NCBI GenBank assembly: GCA_023653785.1 | Contig: JAMKCH010011757.1 | Span: 32,410-96,409 of the forward strand | DNA from: Ophioderma brevispina | Lineage: Eukaryota; Echinodermata; Ophiuroidea; Amphilepidida; Ophiodermatidae | Direction of reading: 5' to 3' | DNA: 64,000 nt | Shown here: positions 25,001 through 37,000 of the stretch, in pieces | Numbering within the stretch: the stretch's first letter is position 1 | Layout: each line of letters begins with the position of its first letter | Notes under the pieces: model-generated | Seen by the model: only the letters and a program-made list of their open reading frames with translations | Database searches by the model: none | Told to the model about the DNA's origin: nothing | Program-made: the position numbers and the translations under genes

Positions 25001-28000
25001 CTTGAGGTGGCACTATTTCATCATGGACGGACATTAAACTTAGCATTTCCAGCTCTGCCGGTAAGTAAATTCTAGGATCCCAATTCTAATTACAAAAATC
25101 AGCTCATTTTATCATAAATACGCATTTGTGAGCATTCTCGTTCAGCAGGTGTTGTTTTCTAGACAACTACAACATAGCTGTGCAAAAATATCAACATATA
25201 ATATTTTTAAAATTGGGGGCGCTCTTCAAAAATTTGCTACTATTTGCTTTAACTTCCACAGTAAAACACAGTAGATTGCCCAAGCTATAGCCTTTTTAAT
25301 CACAACCTTTTGGGGTCTAGTTTGAATCTCCTCTTTGGCCTTTCCTATGGGGTCCATTTTTGAGTCCACTGTTATTAAAGATCCACTCGCTAATAGCTCG
25401 TCCCCGGGATCCACAAGATTTTACAGGAAGTGAATCAGAATATAATAAATATTGGTGTCATAGAAAGGTATACTTTGGTCTCATTTACTCTGATATCGTT
25501 GGAACTTAAAATATTTCGACTTCGATATTATGAGTGAAAGTGCATAATTTATTATTTTTACACGTTTTAGGCAGGCCTTCAAAAATCCGTTTTTAGCCCT
25601 CAGATCAAAAACTGGTTGAATGATACGGGCATGATATTTTAGTGGGTATTGGATTGGAACAGGAATGACTCCATCAAGATAAGTATTAAATATAAGTGAC
25701 AAGAATTGATAATGAAAGAACATTAATATGGAAATTGAACATTTAAATGTTCAAAAAGTCTTAGATAGTACACTACCAGAATATGGTGATTTCGTCTAAA
25801 CTGGAGGTTTGAGAATGATCCCCCGTTATTCGGCATTGAATGAACACCACCATTTTTTATACGTTTAACCTGCTGTAAAACTGGCTAGGATGCATATTAT
25901 TCAGTCCCAAAAGACATCAGAATAAGTGAAATTTTTAAATCTATTTTTACATAGATGTAGCAATTTAAGGGCACTTGCAATGGATTAATGAATTGGACCA
26001 GGATTGTTTACTAAACTCCTCCAGCCACCGTTATGTCGGGTTGGTACATTTTGTGACCCCACTTGCCTGACCAGACTCAGAATTCAGCAGCCTTTACGGA
26101 ATAAAGTACAGTATCACATGCACTTTATTCCGTAAAGGCTGCTGAATTCTAAGTCGGGTCAGGCAAAGTGGGGTCACAAAATGTACCAACCCCTGTATGT
26201 CACAATGAGGATTAGTACCATTAGATTGTTGTATTTGAAAGACATGTTATTCAATTTTCCAAGATGAACCTACTTCAACGATCTTTAAGTAGAATTGCAT
26301 AATAGCCTTTGTGTTCAAAACCAGTGAATCGTATCTGACGAAATTGGACAGAAAAGAAATCGCCATTTAGAATCCATTAAAACCACTGTATTGTGCTCTT
26401 TTGGTTTCGCCGCCATCTTGAATTTCAAAATGACTACCGATGCTCTTTACACTTTGTCCTATATCTCGCCTTGTGAGCAACACAGAAGCTTAAAAATGGT
26501 GGCAATAACTATTAGTTGTAGCTATATATGCCGTCATTAGTCTTTACAAATTGTCCTCTATATCTCACCTTGTGAGAAACAATAATACTATATGACAATA
26601 TACCTATGTTTGTATAACCGAGAATTCCATTAAAACTACTGTATACTGTATTAGTTGTACTCTTTTGGTTTCGCCGCCATCGTGAATTTAAAAATAACCA
26701 CCAATGCTCTTTACTCATTGTCCTATATCTCGGCTAGTGAGCAACGCACAAAATATTAGAAATTTCATCAAAAGAATTGTATTAGTTATAACAGAGTTAC
26801 ACTTTAACCTTCATCAGCAGGATGATGCGGTTCAGTGATGGCGACCTTCTCGACCAATGACGTCAGAACCGGATCATAGACTCTGGACAGTTGGTAGCGC
26901 CCCGTCCTCTTTGAAGGATAATTGGTTGGCCCTGATATAAATGGCTTCCTTAATTGCCCTCTTAAAATACCGAGGTTCCCTATCCAAGATTTGGCAACTG
27001 CCCAAATCCACGTGATGACCAGGGAACTCTCCATGGATATGTTGAGAAACCTCTGATGATGTAGAACTGGGACGGCGGTGTAAGGACCTTGCAGTTTCTC
27101 CTAGCACTGCACTGACCCCGGCTAGTCTGTCCCTGGCATGGGATTCGATACACCCAAACTTCTTTTCCGTTTTATCTTTTGGTGCAACTAAATACTGTCT
27201 AAGTGTTCGCATCGGTCTAATAGTAGGGTAATCAATCAGAATCCCATTCTTGAAGTTTGGGGATAAAGTTTGAAGATGTTTTTCTATAGTTTGAAGGGTG
27301 CTGAAGCAGAATTTTTGGGTCCAACCTCTGGTAAATGTGGGGAACTTGGTAAAATAAGTAAAAGGGGGTAACATTTGTACAGGAGTAAATTTGAAATCAA
27401 GTCAAATTGTGTTTAAATGTACACAAATGTATTTGTCTCATTATAAGGATTAAAAAAAGTATAGTTTGTCTTGGTTCCGACCTTTAGTTAAACTGGTACA
27501 GCGCTATTAAGGTTCAAGATCATCCTGGGGGTAAACGTTACCCTGTGCTCCGATTTCGTTGAAATTGGTGTCAAATTGTTCGTCTTGCCTTATATTACAA
27601 TGTTTGGCATTTGGTTTCGTAATTCATGGGCAAAATGTAACAAGGATCTACAGGGGTCTAGAGGGGTCACCAAAACTTGACCTCAAATGGTATACAGAGC
27701 TGTCATCCAAAGAAATGAAATGGAATTTCTGCTTCAGTATGACCAGGGCAATAATTTGACACCGGTTTTTGCCCCAGAATGACCTTGAACCTTATCAAGG
27801 CTGTAGCCGAGTAACTAAAGATCGGAACCTATACAAACAATACCTTTTTTTAATCCATATAATGAGAAAAATACATTGGTGTACATTTAAACACAATTTG
27901 ACCTGATTTCAAATTTACCCCTGTACTAATTTTACCCCCTTATTTTACAAAGTTTCCCAGAGGTTGGACCCAAAAATTCTGATTCAGCACCCTTCAAACT

Positions 28001-31000
28001 ATAGAAAAACATCTTCAAACCTTCTTCCCAAACTTCTAGAATGGGATTCTCGTTCATGACCCTATTATAAAGCATACCCTAATGCCGTCGGTGCCGAAGG
28101 TGCGTTTTAGGAGTTCTGATATTCCTCTGACATAAAATACAACTTGTTCTTTGCTCTTGTTACTGTCTAGACTTTAACGGTATACTTCTTTGGTCTTAAA
28201 GCTCTATCAAATGCCCATTTGGGGTACCCGCACTTAGAGCGTAGTTGATGTGGAATCGTTCCTCTTCGAATATCCGCAGGATGCTGAAGACTGATTCCGC
28301 ACGGTTATTTATTTTATTACTTTGTGACTTTGTGTGGGACTGATTAACACCCCCTCCCTCCGGACACACAAGAAACTCTTCTGATTATGAGCAACGTTGA
28401 AGCTTGAGGTATTCATGCTTTCCTCTAAAATTGCCATAACAAGCTAAAAACATGAAAAAAAACTCCAAATTGTTACAGTAATGGATGTTGGGGTTGAGTT
28501 CTAAGTAGCAAACCCACAACTAGAAATAATTCATACTACTTCAAACCTCACTTGACATTTATATTCATGATATTATGCAACAGGTCTTTCATTGATGATC
28601 AGAATTACTATAACAGAAGTTGCCATTTGGCTATGGTTCAAAGCTCAGGGGAAATATTAAACAATACTAATTCTTGTTTTGTTCGTAAATAACAATACTA
28701 GTGAGTTCTGGCATACAGTGTACTCTGTTCTGGTAGAGTAAGCAAAAAGCTATTATGCTTTGGAATATTATTCACTATGAGCTAATAAACCTCATTCCCA
28801 TGGCGCAGTTCAATAGCTTTCATTCACCAGTGCATTTAGCAAATACACCCTCTTGTTTCTTAGTGCATGATTTATGATATATCAATACACATCAGCATAA
28901 TACGTCTCTTTCTCGTGGGGGGGGGGGGTGTATAGTAAATATTCGATTTCCCATTGAAGCCTACACTTAAAATCCCTCTAAAAGTGCCATTTTCTTCAAA
29001 ATATGAACATTTCGTGTTTTCAAAGTTCGTATCAGAAAACTTCACATTTAAAGTTTTTCGTTGCTTACAGGCCAAGATATAGGACAAAGTATGATCAACA
29101 AGGTAACCTTTCTGAAATTCAAGATGGCGGCTTAACTGATATAGCTACAATTAATACAGTGGTTTACAGTGGAATCTCTGGTATCACAAAACATAGGTAT
29201 TGCAACCACATTTCTCTTCTACGTTGATCATAAGGAAAATAGGTGATGTGATACTTTTCCATGTACCTGTATGCACCATTTAAAAAGCTACATTTTGCTG
29301 AAACCCCCGTTGAAATTGACCAATTAATTCCAAATATATAATCGGTTGAATGGTGGCAAAAAACAATTGGAAACAAAAGACATTTTCTTCTTTGTTTGGC
29401 TATATTCAAAATCAAGTATTTGCGACCTTCCGACGGCGACGAATGAAAAAAAAAAAACCACCAATTTTCTAAATAGCACCCAACGAAATTGACAAGTAGC
29501 CACGGAAATACAATTAAATCACAGCAGACCCCAATACATGAGTTTTTTTGCACAAAAGAATTATGAAGGCCTACTAATTCCTTCGATACAGTGTTGTTAA
29601 CCTGAAGACTTCTAACTCTACCTCACATGAGTGTTCAAACGAGAGGATAAAGGAGGTGTGAAGCGTTGGAAGATTTAATTCCAGAGACTAGGGAGAGTGA
29701 GAGAGAGAAGAGAGAGGAAACGTAGAAGAGAGACCGAGAGGGAAAAAGAGAGGTCTCGGGACACGGGATCAATACCCCCCCCCACCCACTCGCGATCCCC
29801 ATACACCGAACGACGGGAACCTCAATCCTTCACCCCAACGCTAAACCCCCCCCCATCCACCCCGGGCAGAGCAATGAGCGCGAACCGGCGACGCACAGCT
29901 ATCATGACGCGAGACTCCCCACCAGCAGGAACTTCTTTTTCTTTCCCGTCCCCAGATCAGGACTGCGAATGTTGTGGGCTATCTGCGAGCCTCGTCACAC
30001 GAGGAGGAGAAGAGACCGAGGGAAGCACTTGCAAGGAAGTACCGCTCTTTTCCTGCCCCCCAGAGTACGGGAGGACCTGAGCGCGACGCGAGATCGACCC
30101 CAGACCTGAGAGAGCGGTACAGAAGCAGTAGCCCACGAGAGGAGACGGGCCACGAGTCGGAGGAGACGAGATAGACCCCTGAACTGATCAGATGAGACGC
30201 CGCCTGAGGGAGAGAGAGCCACGAGCTTGACTCTTACGACACAGATCTCCGAACGACACCCCCCTCGGACACCTAGTGCAGAGACCAGGGGACAGAGCCC
30301 CAATTTCGTACCCCGACGCAGACCTGGGAATAATCCCTCCCAAGAGCAGGACACCACGAGAGAAACAGAAGAGAGTGGCCGCACACCCGTCCACATAAAC
30401 CCTGCCCCCCGAAACTCCAGCGAAATTCAAGAGTCGACGCACCCAAGCAACGAACAGCCGTGGGCACCGGGGCTATAGCGACGACTAGGAGTCCGTCCTG
30501 AAGAACGGCATGAAGAGGGTGCGTGTCGATCAGATTGGCCAGATATCTCAGTCAACTCGTATACAGGAGGGACCTAACCGGGTTTATACCCACCCTGCAA
30601 GGAACCTTCCAACCGGCCCAATCTAACTTACACCCCCACGCAGGCGCCTACCCCAAATCCACCCCTAACATAGCCCGCCACTACACGATCCATCCCTCCA
30701 CCCCCGAGCCACTCGCCTCTGTGACGTAACCACCCCAGGTCACTCATCACCCGGGATCTACGGTGTACCACCACCTTTCCTCACGGTCCTCTTGCCAGCA
30801 AACCGCATCCTGGGAGCACCGAAACACCTACCGCCGCAATCAACATTTTCCCCACCCAAGACCCCCACACAACTCTAACCTCATCGCACAGTCGACTGCA
30901 CATCCACCTACTCGCACCGCGTCTTAGGGATCACGAGACCGATCGGTTGAGAGACGCTGCACGATGCAACCCATGCCCGAAGAACTCCCCCCCTGCACTC

Positions 31001-34000
31001 CCCAGACCGAGACGGACTAATTTACGAGCTCTCCTTTCATCGATTAGTTGCGGTATTCGGCCCAGCCGGAGCGAAACCGCGAGTGCCCCACACCGACCCC
31101 GGAATCCCAAGAGATCCGCCGGAGATGAGACCAGCCTCGTGACACGGTGAGCGGCAGAGATGCAAGGACAGTAGGATCGGGGAGAGATTCTAGATCCCCA
31201 GGCAGCACCCGTTCACGAATCACCCCCCCCGCAAGCACTCCCAGCCACCCGCACGATCCCCACCCTACTTCATACACGGCTTGAAGATACAAGGACCATA
31301 TGCGAAGACCCAACCGACCCATTTCACGCGACGGCACCCATGCCACACGCCCAACCCAACGCTTCGACCCCACCCAACGTTATGTATAAGCCTCCTGAGG
31401 ACCACCCTTATCTCTTGACCCCCCTCCGGCCCGGTACGCCTTACTTGCCGCGTCGGGCGGGTGTGCTCATCCTGCACACTCCAATGAGACCGCAAGCACC
31501 AAGACAACAACCCATCCCGAGCCGAAGTAGGCAAGAACCACATCTACCGGACACGACTTTGGGGCAGAGACCGAGACTGGCGAGCTTCCTCCGATTCACT
31601 CCTCTCGATGGATCCGCGTACCCGCGGTAGGTTAACCTCCGGTGAGCGCAGGGCACTGGCTGCTATCTCCCACCCGGGACCACCGACCCACCTCCCCTCC
31701 TAACTATCCCAGAAATGTCTCACTAACGCTAACACCTCTCACTTGCCATACGCCACCAGTCACTCGACAACACCGACCAGTTATGCGTCCTACGAAGTCC
31801 GAAAGACCAACACACGGGATCAGCCGTGTACACCCTCTTCCCACCTGCATAATTCACCTTCCGCCCGCAACTTAATCTAAAGCACCGCCAATCCCGACGA
31901 AGCAATGACCGCCTCCACCGTGCATACAACCCTACATCAGCTAAAAGGACATGATCCCCCACGGGCCCATTTCCCGCAAGACGATCTATAACATCCGTGC
32001 CCACCACGGACCGCAGCAAGAAAGTGATTGCTGATACCCGCCGGTGCCGCCTTGAGACCGACGCACCCACCGTACAGGGGGGCCCGGAACTGAGATCGAG
32101 AGAACGGCGCCATCACCGACACGGCCACATTAGCACCTATCTATGCTAGCCTGACCGTCCGAGCCGCAGTGCCGCAAAAACCCCGAATCACTAAGCCGGG
32201 ACGTACCAAACGGGCAGAATTCACCTGCCCGACCGAGGTCCTACACCAAACTAGTAGGGTGCACTTTCCTCGTCAAAGTCGCCACCCGATAGCCCACAAT
32301 ACGACATATCCCCTCTCCCTTGCCCGACCTGAGCCCCCGGCCCCTTATACGCCCATCACACTAACCCCTCTGGCACGAACACCTCCCCAAGTGTGGGTGA
32401 CCGCGAGAAAGATCAAGAGGTAATGACCCCAGAGCCCCACACGAGGAACAAGCAGACGCCCAACCTAGATCTACCCTTCCGGTAACATCTCTCATACTAA
32501 CGCAATATATCACCCTCCCCAACCCCTTTCCGGTTTTGGCACCCCACCCAGAGGCAGCCCAAACTCACTTCTGCGACAAGAATCTCGTGTTACGTGTAAC
32601 AAACCTACACGACCTCGCCACCTTCAGAGAATTCTTGTGAGTGGCGTGGCGAGACGAAACGCGCTTGCGACCTACCACCTTTCCAGGGTAGGGATAGTTT
32701 AGCGGAGACAGCGAAGTTCCAGCGACGCCATCGCCATCCCCCCCTGAAGATGCAAACCTATGCGACGCGACTGCACCCGCACCTCCTCTGCCAAAGGAGC
32801 GCGGGGGGAACGCGTCAGCTCTCAATCTGCCCAGCAGACCATGATACCACGCCACAAAAGTCAAGAAATGCAGCGGAGCACCCACGAATCTAGTCCAACA
32901 GGCGTTCCCGACAGGATATCTGAGGACGCTCTCCTCCTATTGTCCCGACTCCCCCAGCACGCCCCGATGACCGATTCACCACATGCCCGAACCTCCATGG
33001 GAAGTAGTTCCCCAGAAGAAGCACTACACTCCCCCGACACGAGAAATTCGCCCCCCCTGGCCACCCCTGCCGAGCCGCCCAGCCAGTCCAGCGCATCGCG
33101 CACCTACTCCACGAGAGTTGCCGACACGAAAAGGCGCACCATCCCTTAAGCAGCCTCCCCCGTTTAGGCACACGGTACCTCTAATTCGAGATGATGAGAG
33201 AGAGTAGCCAGTGAATCTGAGACCCGATACTCCTGTTAGCCTTCTCCATATTCTGCGCCGGCGTAAACCACCGCTCGGCAGGGAGCCGGCTTTACCAGCA
33301 CCGATGTCAGACCCCCCACATAAAGCTGCACGAGCATATACTATCTTCAAGGAACGCGAACGAGTGCAGACGGTAGCGAAACAGCCCATTGACCGCAGCA
33401 CTCGCCGTCGCGACGAAACCGTCCCAAGTTACAGAAGAGGGAGGAGATTACTCTCCTACACTGTGCGATGTTTTGATACGTTGCATTTCCTACAAGCATT
33501 AGCAAATATATATGCTTGGTTATTTTTCATCTTCATTTTAGCCATGCTTTTTGCTCCTTGTGTAGCCAAAATAATTATAGTAATAACGAATTTCCAGACA
33601 TAATTTACCTTTTCTGGTATTGTAGATGCTAAGAGTAGCGCAATCATTCCTCCGAAACAACTCCCAACAAGTTGGATTCCACCTTTTGTGATGTATGATT
33701 GCCTGCACAACCAGTCAACGGTTTCCTGTTGTTTAGAGTTCAAAGTCTTCAATAGTTAAAACAGTTTAAAGTAGGACAACATAGTCTAATGGACTTCAAA
33801 ACTTAATGGCTTTTGCCGGTATGTCTTATAGCAGGGGACTGTAGTGAAAGAGTGTGCGCTTCCGGATAAAATTGTGAATTTTTGCACACAAGTACTTTAG
33901 ATATTGTTGATCCATAAAATTGATGGAAGCACTTGCCAACCCCCATAACGGACAAGTTCCGGAGTTATGGGGTAAAAACTGTAAAAATGGTGAAAAAGTC

Positions 34001-37000
34001 AATTTTGGTGTGTACATGGGTCAAAAGTTAAAAGTTGCTTTGATTCAGGTAATATGTGTTGCAAATTGTTTCCCTAGGATAAAGGATTGACAGAAGGAAT
34101 AATTTGCCTTATCTGTTATGCTTAGTTTTCATGTTATCCAACAAAATAGATCACAGGTCAATAGAATCCAATTGCTGTCAATAGCTGTTGACTCTATTCG
34201 CCATTATCCACAGACTAAGAATGGGAGAAGACAAAAGGTTTGCTAATTGCATCACATCGTGCGTAGGACGTAGTCCTTTATTCATAACTGGTTCTCCAAA
34301 CAAAACATGGATTTTGAATATGGCCTGGCTTTAATACCAATTCATTTTAACATCGTAGGGCTTGGAGACAGTTTCTCCTATAAACCCATACCACAGATTG
34401 TGCCATCTGTAAAGCCAACATGCAATGTCTGTAAAGCCACATATGCAAATTTTGGTATGACAAGCTACATATGTAAAATAAATAAATTCTTATGATTGCA
34501 TGCCCTCGACATGAAGACAGTTTCCTCTAGTCAAATTTCTCACCAAATGAATTAAAATTACAGTAAATAATACCAATTCATTTAACACCGTATGGATTGG
34601 AGACAAAAAAAAAAAAAAAAAAAATTTCAAAATTTTTTTTCTCAAAATTTCTTCATCCAACATTTTTTGTTGGATGAGAAAAGTTGCTCCAAATATCGTT
34701 TTCTACCTATATGCCAAAAGCTGTAGAGGTCTGTTTGGTAGATTAAATGAAATTGATGAGTTAAACTTGGTCTCAAATGAGTCGATTTTAGCGGATATTT
34801 CGGCATTGGTCTTACACACAGTTCGCAACCTCTAAATCCCAACTTTAGTAACGAAATATCAATGACCGTCACCGCCTGAGTTGATGTAGTCCAAACAACC
34901 ACAGAAGGCATCAAAATTACACAGCAAATTTCCCTGCACTCACGTATAGAACTAAGTCGACTGAAAATTAAGAGTGATTACTCTCCTACACTGTGCGATG
35001 TTTTGATACGTTGCATTTCCTACAAGCATTAGCAAATATATATGCTTGGTTATTTTTCATCTTCATTTTAGCCATGCTTTTTGCTCCTTGTGTAGCCAAA
35101 ATAATTATAGTAATAACGAATTTCCAGACATAATTTACCTTTTCTGGTATTGTAGATGCTAAGAGTAGCGCAATCATTCCTCCGAAACAACTCCCAATAA
35201 GTTGGATTCCACCTTTTGTGATGTATGATTGCCTGCACAACCAGTCAACGGTTTCCTGTTGTTTTTAGAGTTCAAAGTCTTCAATAGTTAAAACAGTTTA
35301 AAGTAGGACAAACATAATCTAATGGACTTCAAAAATTAATGCTTTTGACGGTATGTCTTATAGCAGAGGGACTGTATGAAACACTGATGGTTTGAAAAGA
35401 GAAACAAGTTTTGTGAACTAATTGAAAAGGGTGGTGAATTGAATGAAATATTTGTGAAATGATGGGAATGAAGGTGAATGTGTTGAAAAGGTGAAAAGAG
35501 TCGTAAGATGAATTGTGTGATGATGTTTAGTGTGAAAAAATGCAAAAACGAAGAGTATGTGTGGATGTGAAAAAAAATGATGAATTAAGTGTCGTGCGGC
35601 TTCCGGATAAAATTGTGAAATTTTTGCACCCAAAGTACTGTAGATATTGTTGATACATAAAATTGATGGAAGCACTGCCAACCCCAAACGGACAAGTTGC
35701 GGTGTTATGGGAGTTGTAAATAAAATTCATGAAACGGTTAAAAACTGTAAAAAAATGGTGGAATGAAAAAGTCAATTTTGGTGTGTACATGGGTCAAAAA
35801 GTAAAAGGTGCGTTGATTCAGGTATATGTTGTTTGCAAATTGTGTCCCTAGGATAAGGATTGACGAAGGAATAATTTTGCCATCTGTTTGCCTTTAGTTT
35901 TATGTTATCCAACCAAATAGTCTCACAGGTCAATAGAAATCCACTGCGTCAATTAATAGTTGTTGACTCTATTCGCCATTTTGGTTAATAACCAAACACT
36001 TAAGATAGTCAAAAATATTCCTATATTTCATTCTATGAGCTAAACCAAGAACTTGAACCACGTCTTACAAAAATTGGAGCAGCTTTTAATTTTTGACCCT
36101 GTACAAACCAAAATTGACTTTTTCACCATTGTTTTACAGTTTTTACCCCATAATTCCAAAACTATAAGCCATAGGTAGTATAAACTATACTTTTTTGGAA
36201 TCATTGTACCCAGACAGACATCATGGTGTGCTTTTCAACACAATCGGAACATCTTAAAACTTTTACCCCTGAAAAAAAAAAAAAAAAAAAAATGGACGAT
36301 GACCGGGCTTTATGCAAAGTAGCAAAACAATGATAATGACCAATGGGCCATAAAGCCATTCTTTGCGGTGGACAAACCCGTTTTCCTCCGAATAAATCTT
36401 CAGAAACCGTTATTTTGGTTAATAACCAAACACTTAAGATAGTCAAAAATATTCATATATTTCATTCTATGAGCTAAACCAACAAGTTGAACCACGTCTT
36501 ACAAAAATTGGAGCAGCTTTTAATTTTTGACCCTGTACAAACCAAAATTGACTTTTTCACCATTGTTTTACAGTTTTTACCCCATAATTCCAAAACTATA
36601 AGCCATAGGTAGTATAAACTATACTTTTTTGGAATCATTGTACCCAGACAGACATCATGGTGTGCTTTTCAACACAATCGGAACATCTTAAAACTTTTAC
36701 CCCTGACTGAGTGTCTTACCACCCATCTGGGCATTGTTTTCTCCATTGAGTGCTGTATGCATCACTTGTACCCGAATGGTCACGGTTTATTCCGTACATG
36801 TTGACATGGTAGCTAGGACACTCTCTCATAGGGGACACTCACTTTCTTTACACCGGCCTGATATGCGCAGAATATTTGGCTCGCCAAAGGACCTATTGAA
36901 CCTTGTCGTCTGGAACAGCTAGACAACGTTATCTCCAGGACCGCTCGAAAAAGGAAATTACGTACTGAAGAAGATTTCCCCGGATTTATTATTTTGGAAT

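Noticed and set aside
29697..33603. Many 60-130 codon open frames on both strands of the GC-rich block
   Set aside because: They overlap on several frames, consist of Pro/Arg/Ser/Thr-rich sequence and follow from the low-T, GC-rich composition; no motif supports a gene.
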